Part shown: positions 24,078-32,964 of the stretch, piece after piece
Numbering within the stretch: the first letter of the stretch is position 1
Layout of the letters: every line of letters begins with the position of its first letter
Assembly: GCA_020073465.1 (NCBI GenBank)
Contig: JAIQFC010000036.1
Location: forward strand, 1 to 38,478
Origin: Terriglobia bacterium
GTDB lineage: Bacteria; Acidobacteriota; Terriglobia; Terriglobales; Acidobacteriaceae
Direction of reading: 5' to 3'
DNA length: 38,478 bases
The notes under the pieces: model-generated
Told to the model about the DNA's origin: nothing
Seen by the model: only the letters and a program-made list of their open reading frames with translations
Databases searched by the model: none
Position numbers and translations under genes: made by a program

Positions 24078-27000
24078 ATGGCGCTTCGCACCAGCGACCA
24101 TCTTTTCCACTCACCCTGTACACGGCGGGTGGCAACTACCCTGTCTCTCGCCGTATTCCTTACTGTTTTCGCCTCAGCGCAGAACACTAACGGACGCGTT
24201 ATCGGTACGGTTACTGATACGCAAGGCGCCGCTATTGCCGGTGCGAAAATAACCGTCACCAATACCGGCACAAATGTCGTTTCGGACACTGTGACCAACA
24301 ACGAGGGCTATTACCAGGTGCTGCAACTTCCGGTCGGATCGTATACCGTCACCATCGAGCACGCCGGATTTGCGAAGGTGGTGACCGCTGCTACCTCGCT
24401 GGACATTAATCAGTCTCTCCGAATTGATGTTCACCTGAAGCCTGGATCCGTCATTGAAACGGTGCAGGTCGCTGCTGAGGCTGCCCAGGTGGAAACCGTA
24501 AACGCCACTCTCGGAGCCACCGTTACGGGCGCACCAATCCAGGACCTGCCTCTGAACGGGCGCAACACCCTGGATCTGGCACTGACCCAACCCGGGGTCG
24601 TTCCCATTGCCGATGACATTGGAACGTATGGCACGAACAACGGAGGCTCCAACGGTTTCAACGGAATCAGCGTGGCGGGGGGACGCGGCGACTCGGTTAC
24701 GTATCTCCTGGACGGCGGTTTGAACAATCGAACCACGAGCAATCAGGTCGTATTCAATCCCAATCCCGAAGCGGTCGAAGAATTTCGGCTCTTGGAGAAC
24801 AACTACACCGCCGAATACGGGCGAAATGGCGGGGGCACGGTAAGCGTGGTGCTCAAATCGGGGTCGAATTCGTTGCATGGAACCCTGTTCGATTACTTCC
24901 GCAACGATGCGATGAACGCTAATGACTATTTCGACAACCTGCAGGGCAATCCCCGGCCGACGCTGAAGCGGAATCAATTCGGAGGCACGGTCGGCGGCCC
25001 GATAACGATTCCGGGACTCATCAACGGGAGCGAACGGTTCTTCTTCTTTGTCGGGTATCAGGGACAACGTCAGACCCGGACGATCAACCAGGGATTTGTC
25101 GCGACGTTTACTCCCGCGGAATTGAATGGAGACTTCTCGAATTTTCAGGGTGGCGGGTCAGATCCGGGAGTCGTCACTTTCCTCCAGAATAATCCGTATT
25201 ACCAGGCTGACCCGGCGTTGGCGGCACAGGGGATCATCGATCCGACGAAGATCGATCCGGTCGCGCAAAAGTACATTGCCGCCGGCATGATTCCGACATC
25301 ACCGACGGGCCAAGTCTTCCCGCAAGGGGCGGAAAAGGACGATGTCAATCAGTACGTGGGGAAGTTTGACTTCTATGCCACACGGAATGACCGCATCTCT
25401 TTGTCTCTCGGGTACAACAAGGAGCCGATCCTGAATCCATTTTTCGGTGCGAACGTTCCAGGCTTCAGCGCCAACAATACGACGTGGGACTATTTTTCTA
25501 ACGTCGCCTATACCAAGACGATCTCGCCGTCGACGATCAACGAACTCCACATCACCGCGCAGCGTTGGTATCAGACGGCAATTCCGGCGAGCCATCCTCC
25601 TGCGCTCGCGCAGCTGGGAATCAACGTGCAGTCTGACGATCCTTTCGGGCCTGCCTCTCTCTCGTTCGCCAGCGGGATGAACGTAGGATTTGATCCCAAC
25701 GTGCACTGGAAGGCCGACAACAATTACGCGATTTCCGACACGCTGACCTGGAACCGCGGGCATCATACCTGGAAGTTCGGCGGCCGATTCGGGTTGATGC
25801 AGGAAAACACGGTCTATGCCTACCAGACAAATGGCATTTTCTACTTCTCCGGTCCGGATGGGATCGGCTCTGGAAATGATCTGGCGGATTTCCTTTTTGG
25901 GGCTGCAGACGAATTTGATGAATTCTCCAAGGCGCCCAGCAATGAGCACCAAAAACAGTATGCGCTGTTCGGGCAGGACGAATGGAAGGTAGCGTCGCGA
26001 TTAAACCTGACGTTCGGACTGCGTTATGAGTACACCAGTCCAGAGACCGACACCAAAGGCTACAGTTTCAGCATTCTCCCGGGCGTTCAATCGGTGAGAT
26101 TTCCGAACGCGCCACTGGGATTCCTAGTTCCCGGCGATCCCGGCGCACCGCGGGGCTGGTACTTCCCGGATCGCACGAACCTGTCTCCGCGGATTGGTTT
26201 CGCATGGGATCCCTTCGGTGACGCAAAAACCAGCGTGCGTGGTGGCTTCGGGCTGTTCTTCGACACACTCAATGGCTGGATGTCGGATTGGGCTACGGAC
26301 GAGGCACCCTGGGCTGGTGGTGCTGTACTCACCCCCGACCCCACCGACGCAGTCAACAACCCGCTTCCGACAGATGGGCCGAGCAAGATACTCTCGACCC
26401 CGTACGTTTCCGTAGGCCAAGCCGATCCCTTCCCTTCCAAGATACCGCCTCCGTCGAACATCAACTTCGCCGATGCCGGATTCACGCCGTTCCTTGGATC
26501 GGGAAACAACTTCGTCAATATCCACCTAAGAACACCCTACATCTATCAGTACAACCTGAGCCTGCAGCGGCAAGTGGGGAATGGCCTTATGGCTGAGGTC
26601 GGTTACGCCGGGAGTTCCTCGCACAAGCTGCTTACCTGGGTTGATCAGAATCCGATGATTCTGGGCACTTCGACGCGCATCTTGAATTATCAACTTCTGG
26701 CGTCTGACCCGAACGCCGATCCACTGACATTTGGCTACATGCCAACCTTTGATGGTCTAAACCGGGCGAATTACAACGGATTGTTGACCAGCCTCACAAA
26801 GCGAGAAAGCGATCTGCCGATCTTTGGCAAGGCTTTTTTTACCCTCGCTTACACCTGGTCGCATAATCTCGACAACGGCTCAGGATTCAACTCGCGCATC
26901 TCGTCTATTCCTTACTACAATCACAACCAGTTCTACGGGAACTCGGACTTTGACGTTCGGCAGCGATTCACTTTCAGTGGTGGCTGGGAGTTGCCCTTTG

Positions 27001-27554
27001 CGAAAATGTGGTCGGATGGGCCGAAGAGGTTGACTGGCGGCTGGAGTTTGTACCCCATCTTCTTTGTCCAGTCGGGCATCCCGCTCGACTTTACCGCCGG
27101 AACGCGGCAGCGTTCCAGCCAACCCGGGCCGTCCGGCGCCGGCGACGGACAGTTGGTTCGGGCGGACCAGATGATGAGTTCAGTGCAAACATTCAATCCA
27201 CGGAGCGTGCAGACGTTCAACGGTGTCACGGGGAACTTCTGGTTTGATCCGAACTCCTTCCAGCAGGACCCGTGTATTGGTGACGGCCCCTGTCCAATCG
27301 GATTCTACGGAACCTATCGACGCAACTCTTTCCACGGCCCGCGGCGAGCGAATCTGGATTTGGCGCTGGAGAAATCCACCATGCTCGTGGGCGAAAAGTT
27401 AAAGCTCGTCTTCAAGGCTGAGGCGTTCAATATTTTCAATCACGCCGAGTTCCGTCCGCCGGCTGATCGATCCGTCTCGTCCGGAACTTTCGGCCAGATC
27501 AGCGGAACCTACGATCCAAGAATCCTCCAGGTTGCTTTGAAGCTGGTTTTCTAG
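24078..27554 (+). CDS. Oar-type TonB-dependent outer-membrane receptor 2
   Basis: The 1,158-residue receptor has the same architecture as receptor 1. The signal peptide ends VFLTVFASAQ. A carboxypeptidase-regulatory-like domain (about 40-120) has VIGTVTDTQGAAIAGAKITV and EGYYQVLQLPVGSYTVTI. The plug domain (about 140-260) has IQDLPLNGRNTLDLALTQPG and VSVVLKSGSNSLHGTLFDY. The beta-barrel ends in ILQVALKLVF. The ATG at 24078 has GGAGG seven bases upstream and gives a sensible signal peptide, so the 47-codon longer frame is rejected. The flavoprotein 4 gene follows 36 bases after the stop, so receptor and enzyme are probably made together, linking ligand import to oxidation. The ligand itself is unknown. 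It shares promoter design with receptor 1 and ggt. Confidence 0.93.
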   Translation: MALRTSDHLFHSPCTRRVATTLSLAVFLTVFASAQNTNGRVIGTVTDTQGAAIAGAKITVTNTGTNVVSDTVTNNEGYYQVLQLPVGSYTVTIEHAGFAKVVTAATSLDINQSLRIDVHLKPGSVIETVQVAAEAAQVETVNATLGATVTGAPIQDLPLNGRNTLDLALTQPGVVPIADDIGTYGTNNGGSNGFNGISVAGGRGDSVTYLLDGGLNNRTTSNQVVFNPNPEAVEEFRLLENNYTAEYGRNGGGTVSVVLKSGSNSLHGTLFDYFRNDAMNANDYFDNLQGNPRPTLKRNQFGGTVGGPITIPGLINGSERFFFFVGYQGQRQTRTINQGFVATFTPAELNGDFSNFQGGGSDPGVVTFLQNNPYYQADPALAAQGIIDPTKIDPVAQKYIAAGMIPTSPTGQVFPQGAEKDDVNQYVGKFDFYATRNDRISLSLGYNKEPILNPFFGANVPGFSANNTTWDYFSNVAYTKTISPSTINELHITAQRWYQTAIPASHPPALAQLGINVQSDDPFGPASLSFASGMNVGFDPNVHWKADNNYAISDTLTWNRGHHTWKFGGRFGLMQENTVYAYQTNGIFYFSGPDGIGSGNDLADFLFGAADEFDEFSKAPSNEHQKQYALFGQDEWKVASRLNLTFGLRYEYTSPETDTKGYSFSILPGVQSVRFPNAPLGFLVPGDPGAPRGWYFPDRTNLSPRIGFAWDPFGDAKTSVRGGFGLFFDTLNGWMSDWATDEAPWAGGAVLTPDPTDAVNNPLPTDGPSKILSTPYVSVGQADPFPSKIPPPSNINFADAGFTPFLGSGNNFVNIHLRTPYIYQYNLSLQRQVGNGLMAEVGYAGSSSHKLLTWVDQNPMILGTSTRILNYQLLASDPNADPLTFGYMPTFDGLNRANYNGLLTSLTKRESDLPIFGKAFFTLAYTWSHNLDNGSGFNSRISSIPYYNHNQFYGNSDFDVRQRFTFSGGWELPFAKMWSDGPKRLTGGWSLYPIFFVQSGIPLDFTAGTRQRSSQPGPSGAGDGQLVRADQMMSSVQTFNPRSVQTFNGVTGNFWFDPNSFQQDPCIGDGPCPIGFYGTYRRNSFHGPRRANLDLALEKSTMLVGEKLKLVFKAEAFNIFNHAEFRPPADRSVSSGTFGQISGTYDPRILQVALKLVF

Positions 27555-27590
27555 GATGCACGCGATCTACCTCCCCACGAGGAGAGAAGA

Positions 27591-29528
27591 ATGAACGACG
27601 AGCGGGACCGAGTACTGGGAATGGACCGGCGCATTTCGCGCCGCGACTTCCTGAATGGCTGTGCTCTGACAGTTGGGGCTTCCCTCATAGCAAGCCCCGA
27701 ATGGTTCAATCTGCTGGCGCAGGCGGAAACCGCCCCCGAGAAGGATCCGAACTACTACCCTCCGGCGAAAACCGGCATGCGGGGAAGCCACGACGGATCC
27801 TGGGAAGTGGCGCACGCCATGCGCGACGGCCAGACCTGGCCGGATGCTGTCGACGACAAGGAATCGTACGATCTCGTGGTCGTGGGTGCAGGAATCAGTG
27901 GCCTTGCCTCCGCGTACTTCTTCCGCAAGTTCGCTGGAGCCAGCTCGAAGATTTTGATTCTCGACAATCACGACGACTTCGGCGGGCACGCGAAGCGCAA
28001 TGAATTCCAGAGCGGTAAGCGGCTACTGATCGGCTACGGAGGAACTCAGTCGCTGGAAGCGCCTCATCACTACAGCAAGGAAGCATTCGGCCTGCTGCAG
28101 GAATTGGGGATCGACGTCGATCGCTTTCACAAGTATTTCGACCAGAACCTCTACAAGGGAATGGCGCTGAAGCGCGCGACTTTCTTCGACAAGGAAACGT
28201 TTGGAGTCGATCGGCTTCTGTCCGGTTTCGGCACGCATTACCTCGGCTTGACCTACCCGCCAGAGGTTCTGGCGCAGATTCCGATTTCGGAACCGGCTCG
28301 CAAAGATCTGGCCCGCCTGCAAGAGACAAAAGTCGATTATCTGTCCGGGCTATCTGCTGAAGAAAAGCGCCGGAAGCTTATTAAGACAAGCTATAAGGAT
28401 TACCTGCTTCAGTTCGTGAAGGTCGATCCCGAAGTCGTAAAGATCTTCCAAACCGCACCTCATGGACTGTATGCGGTAGGCATCGATGCGGTATCGGCCT
28501 GGGACTGCCTCCAGATGGAGTATCCAGGATTCAGAGGAATCAATCTGCAAAGCCGTGAGGACAGTCCGGAACAGGCCGAGCCCTACATCTTCCACTTCCC
28601 CGACGGCAACGCCTCTGTGGCGCGTCTGTTAGTTCGTTCGTTGATACCAGGCGCGGTTCCCGGCTCCACGATGGAGGACGTAGTCACTTCGCGAGTGAAC
28701 TACGCTGGTCTCGATAGCTCAGAGTCTGCCGTGCGAATCCGGTTAAACAGCACGGCGGTGCGGGCGAGACATGTTGGTGATCCGCACGAGGCGAAGCAGG
28801 TCGAGGTCACGTACGTTCGCAGCGGCAAGGCGCACACTGTGCGGGCGCCGCAATGTGTTCTCGCCTGCTACAACATGGTGATTCCTTACCTCTGTCCGGA
28901 AATGTCGGAGAAGCAGAAGGATGCCCTGCACTACAGCGTAAAACTTCCGCTCGTGTACACCAACGTGCAGGTTCGTAATTGGGAATCTTTCCAGAAATTG
29001 GGCGTGAACTCGATCTATGCGCCGGGAGGCTACTTCAACGGAGCGTCTCTGGATTTCCCGGTTTCGATCGGGGAGTATCGTTTCGCCAGCACACCGCAGG
29101 AACCCTGCCTGCTGCATCTTTTGCGTACCCCATGCAAACCCGGTTTGCCCGCCAAGGATCAATACCGGGCAGGACGCTATGAGCTGATGACCACGCCATT
29201 TGAGGTCTTCGAACGCAACATCCGCGATCAACTCGGACGCATGCTCGCCGGTGGCGGATTCGACTCCGCTCGCGACATCCAAGCGATTACCGTGAACCGA
29301 TGGCCACACGGCTATGCGTACGAGTACAACCCTCTATTCGAACCGCTGGACCGCCCGGATTCCGAGCGGCCCTGCGTCGTTGGCCGGCAGCCCTTCGGAC
29401 GCATTCACATCGCCAATTCTGATGCCGATGGCCACGCCTACACCAATATTGCGATTGATCAGGGTTACCGGGCAGTTCGCGAGATAACAGTGGGTGGAAA
29501 GCACGAAGCTTCAGGTGCTGGCGCCTGA
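27591..29528 (+). CDS. Tat-exported FAD oxidoreductase 4 (spermidine-dehydrogenase-like)
   Basis: This 645-residue fourth paralogue carries the Tat signal RISRRDFLNGCALTVGASLI (R17-R18), the Rossmann motif DLVVVGAGISGLASAYFFRK (glycines at about 99-104, with Ala in place of the middle Gly), LDNHDDFGGHAKRNEF, FHFPDGNASVARLLVRSLIPG and the C-terminal contact RIHIANSDADGHAYTNIAIDQGYRAV. The ribosome-binding site GAGGAGAGAAG directly precedes the ATG at 27591. Unlike the other three it is on the plus strand, directly after TonB receptor 2, and is controlled by the divergent copy of the same promoter. Same proposed role: periplasmic amine or polyamine dehydrogenase; substrate inferred, not shown. 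Confidence 0.86.
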   Translation: MNDERDRVLGMDRRISRRDFLNGCALTVGASLIASPEWFNLLAQAETAPEKDPNYYPPAKTGMRGSHDGSWEVAHAMRDGQTWPDAVDDKESYDLVVVGAGISGLASAYFFRKFAGASSKILILDNHDDFGGHAKRNEFQSGKRLLIGYGGTQSLEAPHHYSKEAFGLLQELGIDVDRFHKYFDQNLYKGMALKRATFFDKETFGVDRLLSGFGTHYLGLTYPPEVLAQIPISEPARKDLARLQETKVDYLSGLSAEEKRRKLIKTSYKDYLLQFVKVDPEVVKIFQTAPHGLYAVGIDAVSAWDCLQMEYPGFRGINLQSREDSPEQAEPYIFHFPDGNASVARLLVRSLIPGAVPGSTMEDVVTSRVNYAGLDSSESAVRIRLNSTAVRARHVGDPHEAKQVEVTYVRSGKAHTVRAPQCVLACYNMVIPYLCPEMSEKQKDALHYSVKLPLVYTNVQVRNWESFQKLGVNSIYAPGGYFNGASLDFPVSIGEYRFASTPQEPCLLHLLRTPCKPGLPAKDQYRAGRYELMTTPFEVFERNIRDQLGRMLAGGGFDSARDIQAITVNRWPHGYAYEYNPLFEPLDRPDSERPCVVGRQPFGRIHIANSDADGHAYTNIAIDQGYRAVREITVGGKHEASGAGA

Positions 29529-29662
29529 TCCATTTGCATTCCGGCCCATGACTGGCATCGCCCTAAGCTTCGCAAATGTGGGCAATCTAAACTTCTCCAA
29601 GTTCCGCCGTGGGTGCAAGCGGTCTGCTGGCGGACGTCCCGCTCGCTGCCGGTCAATGAGGA

Positions 29663-30382
29663 ATGGCCGTGGATATCAACAATCTTTGGGAGTCGCAGGA
29701 CGAGAACAATTGGATTGACGCACTCGATCGCTCTTGGGCAAACCCGACGGTTTCCAAGAGCCGCGACACAGAACAGTTCATGCACAAGGTGGAACTGGAG
29801 TATATCCAGAGACTTGATATGCAGGAATGGTATGACTTCCTTAACAAATATTTCCGCTGGAAGTTCACGGATAACCATCTCCACGAGAGGCTGATGGACC
29901 TTGACAAGAACAGTTTTGAGCATCTTTTCTCCGTAAAAGGCAGCCTCTTAGCCCTCGACAAACTTGATCTAGTGGACTCTCGAAAATGCCTCAACCTTGT
30001 CAGATCGCCACGGATAAGAGGTTTGGACTATCCCGGTGCATCGGGTCTCCTAGCTCTGATATTCGAGGAATGGTACGGAACCGTTGACCGGTGTGTTCTG
30101 GAGTCCTTGCGCAGAATTGAGTCATTGCCGGAAAAGCCGAGGATCGGAGAGATCCGTGCGTGGGTGAAGATACAGAAAGACTGGAGAGAGAGTGACGCTG
30201 TGCTCATCATTGACATAATGCGAAGAAAAGCGGCCCAACTAAACCGATGGTTCGGCACAAATAAGTGGACTCCCCGCAGGATCGCGATGATTCTTTGGAC
30301 GTCCAACAGGACGGTTCGAGCAGAAGATCACGGGATGCAGATGGTAAGGAGGAGAGTCGATGAGCAAACACCACAATCGTAG
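29663..30382 (+). CDS. Protein of unknown function (239 aa)
   Basis: I do not recognise this protein. It is soluble-looking, with no signal peptide or membrane segment, rich in Trp, Arg, Asp and Glu, and probably mostly helical (DTEQFMHKVELEYIQRLDMQEWYDFL has several such helices). Tryptophans are frequent (WKF, EEWYGTV, DWRE, NRWFG). The ATG at 29663 has GAGG placed too close to be a good ribosome-binding site, so the start is uncertain. The C-terminal codons overlap the start of the next gene by 23 bases, implying co-transcription and perhaps coupling. In an operon of exported enzymes its cytosolic nature is odd; it may be regulatory, but that is speculation. Confidence 0.6.
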   Translation: MAVDINNLWESQDENNWIDALDRSWANPTVSKSRDTEQFMHKVELEYIQRLDMQEWYDFLNKYFRWKFTDNHLHERLMDLDKNSFEHLFSVKGSLLALDKLDLVDSRKCLNLVRSPRIRGLDYPGASGLLALIFEEWYGTVDRCVLESLRRIESLPEKPRIGEIRAWVKIQKDWRESDAVLIIDIMRRKAAQLNRWFGTNKWTPRRIAMILWTSNRTVRAEDHGMQMVRRRVDEQTPQS

Positions 30383-32093
30383 GGAGTTCCTGGGCCTGAC
30401 CGGAGCCGGTGTGGCTGGCCTGGCCGGCGGCAGTCTTCTGGGCACAACTGTATTCGCTGAAACGGAGAGCACTGACGCCGATCCGCGCCATGCCGATCTG
30501 GTGGTATTCAACGCCACGATCTACACCGTCGATTCCAGCAATCCGAAGGTGGAGGCTCTTGCCGTTAAGGGTGGACGATTTGTGTACGTGGGGAGTACTG
30601 CAGAAGCTAAGGCGTTCATAGGCAGGCGGACGCAGACCTTCGATGCTAAGCAGATGACCATCGTGCCCGGATTCATCGATTGCCACAACCATGCAGGCGG
30701 CAACACCCTGCTCTATGAGGTCATTGTTGGCAACCCTTATGAGGTCGAGTTTGTCACCATCGCCAGCATCATCGATAAACTCCGCGCGAAAGCCCAAAAG
30801 ACGCCCGCGGGCTTTTGGATAGATGGATACTTCTTCGACGACACGAAGGTGAAAGACAACCGCCAGCTCAACGTGCACGATCTCGACCAGGTCTCAAAGG
30901 AACATCCGGTAGTGGTCCATCACCGCGGTGGCCACACGTCCTACTACAACAGCAAAGCGCTGGAGTTGGCTGGGGTAAACAAGGACACTCCCAACCGGAT
31001 GGGCGGAACTTACGACCACGATGAAAATGGCGAACTTAACGGACGAGTCACCGATCGCGCGCGTGATGTATTCAACAACGTTGGCAAACGCGAGACCTTC
31101 ACCGCAGAAAAGAAGGAGCAGCGCGATCGCGACGGGTTGGCATACATCTCTAAGCAGTTCGTACGTTACGGCTTGACCAGCGTTCACCACGAAGGCGGCG
31201 ATCTATTTACGCTCCAGCAGGTGCGGGCCCGCGGCGAACTACTGCACCGTGTGAGCTTTGAGACCAGCGGGGATATCTTGGAGGCAATGATCAAGAACGG
31301 CATCAGCAGCGGCTTCGGAGACGAGTGGATTCGCTTTGGCGCCACCTCGGAACACACAGCCGATGGGTCATTCTCCGAGCGCACCATGGCGCTGAGCCAG
31401 CCCTATGACGGCAGCAATCCTCCTTACAAAGGCAATATCACCGAGACTCAGGAGGATCTCAACGCCTGGGCGGAACGAGTGCAGCGGGCGAGCATTCAGC
31501 CGAACTGCCACGCGAACGGGGATGTAGCCATTGACATGGTGCTTACCGCTTATGAGCGGGCGCAGCAGACGGCACCACGTCCCGACGTGCGCCCCAAGAT
31601 CACTCACTGCACACTGATCAATGACGATCTCCTGCGGCGCATGAAGGCGCTCGGCGCGGTACCTGCCCCCTTCACCACCTATGCCTACTACAATTCCGAC
31701 AAGTTTCATTTTTATGGGGAAGAACGCATGAAGCGAAGCATGGCGTACCGCTCCTTCTTCGACGCCGGAATTCGAGCCGCGGCCGGCTCAGATTTCAGCC
31801 CCGGGCCATTCGCCGCTCTCATGGGCATTCAGGGCATGGTGACGCGCACTGGCTGGAATGGAGAGACTTGGGGGGCCAACCAGCGAATCAGCGTAGACGA
31901 AGCCCTGCAGGTGAACACCATCAATGGTGCGTACAACTCTCATGAGGAAGCGATCAAAGGATCTATCACGCCTGGCAAGCTGGCGGACTTCGTCGTTCTG
32001 GCAGACGATCCTCACACTACGAACAAGGAGAAAATCAAAGATATCGAGATCGTGCGCACAGTCACAGGCGGGTCGACGGTCTACGGGAAGTAA
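30360..32093 (+). CDS. Tat-exported amidohydrolase family protein (YtcJ-like)
   Basis: This 577-residue protein starts with a Tat signal (NRREFLGLTGAGVAGLAGG), unlike the Sec-type signals of the other two amidohydrolases here. Metal-site motifs include HxH in GFIDCHNHAGG, NCHANGDVAIDMVL where paralogues have HALGD, ITHCTLINDD, and the late aspartate in AAGSDFSPGPF. The segment corresponding to the lysine strand reads WIRFGATSEHTADGSFSERTM, without an obvious matching lysine, so the metal centre may differ. AAGGAGGAG precedes the ATG at 30360. It ends the plus-strand cluster that begins with TonB receptor 2. Tat export suggests the enzyme folds with its metal before leaving the cytoplasm. The substrate is unknown. 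Confidence 0.87.
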   Translation: MSKHHNRREFLGLTGAGVAGLAGGSLLGTTVFAETESTDADPRHADLVVFNATIYTVDSSNPKVEALAVKGGRFVYVGSTAEAKAFIGRRTQTFDAKQMTIVPGFIDCHNHAGGNTLLYEVIVGNPYEVEFVTIASIIDKLRAKAQKTPAGFWIDGYFFDDTKVKDNRQLNVHDLDQVSKEHPVVVHHRGGHTSYYNSKALELAGVNKDTPNRMGGTYDHDENGELNGRVTDRARDVFNNVGKRETFTAEKKEQRDRDGLAYISKQFVRYGLTSVHHEGGDLFTLQQVRARGELLHRVSFETSGDILEAMIKNGISSGFGDEWIRFGATSEHTADGSFSERTMALSQPYDGSNPPYKGNITETQEDLNAWAERVQRASIQPNCHANGDVAIDMVLTAYERAQQTAPRPDVRPKITHCTLINDDLLRRMKALGAVPAPFTTYAYYNSDKFHFYGEERMKRSMAYRSFFDAGIRAAAGSDFSPGPFAALMGIQGMVTRTGWNGETWGANQRISVDEALQVNTINGAYNSHEEAIKGSITPGKLADFVVLADDPHTTNKEKIKDIEIVRTVTGGSTVYGK

Positions 32094-32404
32094 CCGGTTT
32101 GTTTCTCACCGTCGCCACAGTCCCTGTATCGCATGTGTCAACCCACAGAAAGTGGCCTCACCAAACTGACCGAATAATCGCCGCAATAGTCTCTTTGCCC
32201 TCCGATGCCAAGGCCGGAAGGTGGAGATTCTTGAGCAGATGGGAAGCCAACTCTGTCTACAACGCGATACCGCGGGCATTCGGACCGAAATTGCCGCAGC
32301 GAAAGCGTCGTGCAAATCCTCGCTAGAAAGCGAATGCTCATTCTGCGCGTCTTCGCCGTCTCATATGGAGTTTCTTGCCAACTCCGATGCGAGTGGCGGG
32401 AGCG

Positions 32405-32470
32405 ACGGAACGACGGAACTCCAACCCGCGGCTTCTTGCGTGACAGGCATGCGTTCTAACCAAAGGAACG
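32405..32470 (-). pseudogene. Degenerate tRNA-Asp(GTC) relic, D-arm to 3' acceptor
   Basis: Read leftwards, a D-arm GTTC...GGTTAGAAC, the anticodon loop CTGTCAC (anticodon GTC) and a T-arm-like GCGGGTTGGAGT are recognisable in tRNA order and spacing. The anticodon stem has a mismatch, the T-loop has TTGGAGT instead of TTCGAGT, and the 5' acceptor strand does not pair with the 3' strand. It cannot be a normal functional tRNA. Confidence 0.6.
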
Positions 32471-32620
32471 CCAAGGCGTGATGATTGTTTGTGACCTGAG
32501 AGAGACATCATCAGGCCTTCCCTCTGAGCGCAGCAGCGTGTGCGAATGCAGGAGAGAATTACCGATGGCTAAATGTCAGTGGGAACAGCGAACGCCTGAT
32601 TGATTCTGTGCTGGGAGTCG

Positions 32621-32659
32621 GTGACAGGGCAGCGTTCTAACCAACTGAACTACGTCCCC
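32621..32659 (-). pseudogene. tRNA-Asp(GTC) 5' half
   Basis: Read leftwards from 32659: GGGGACG, TA, D-arm GTTC...GGTTAGAAC, then CTGCC and the loop CTGTCAC (anticodon GTC). This is a textbook 5' half of tRNA-Asp. The match stops right after the anticodon loop; the required GGCAG stem partner, T-arm and acceptor 3' strand are absent. A break at the anticodon loop is a classic crossover position for tyrosine integrases. Confidence 0.7.
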
Positions 32660-32695
32660 TCTTGCTTTTCATACGGTTAGGGCGAAACCCGCATG

Positions 32696-32794
32696 TTTAC
32701 TGTCTACTCTTGCTGTCAACCGTTTCGCCTGCTTCAATCCGTTCCACCGAATATAACTAGTTTCCGGTGCGAAATGGACAGTAAATGGACAGTA
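32696..32794. repeat. GACAGTA repeats: tandem 11-bp pair plus an inverted copy
   Basis: AATGGACAGTA occurs twice in tandem at 32773-32783 and 32784-32794, one helical turn apart. TTTACTGTC, the reverse complement of GACAGTAAA, lies at 32696-32704. The set lies just outside the tRNA 5' half, the position where integrase arm-type or excisionase sites are found. Confidence 0.5.
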
Positions 32795-32964
32795 TGAAAC
32801 ACCGCCAAAAACCGTCCGCAGGCTATCGCGACGCCGAGCATCTGTCCATGCTCTGTGCTGAATTGTAGCAGAGGCAATTCGAGTTGGTACAGGTTCCGAC
32901 CAAGCCGCGCTCTCGCAGCGGAAACAGCTCTTTATCGAGGCGGGTTCGTTCTGCAGCACTGCCA

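Larger units (their letters stand above)
32094..32964. other. Gene-free region with tRNA relics and phased repeats
   Basis: These 871 bases carry no supported protein gene. A long leftward frame (32669-33514) is the shadow of the iron-sulfur gene plus chance extension. The region holds two degenerate tRNA-Asp segments (32405-32470 and 32621-32659) and GACAGTA-type repeats at 32696-32704 and 32773-32794. Together they look like the scar of one or more tRNA-targeted integrations; no integrase remains. Confidence 0.55.

Noticed and set aside
24174..25067. 297-codon leftward frame opposite TonB receptor 2
   Set aside because: Shadow of the receptor gene; no ribosome-binding site or recognisable domain.
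32405..32659. Functional tRNA genes
   Set aside because: One segment ends at the anticodon loop and the other has an unpaired acceptor stem and altered T-loop, so neither can fold as a complete tRNA.
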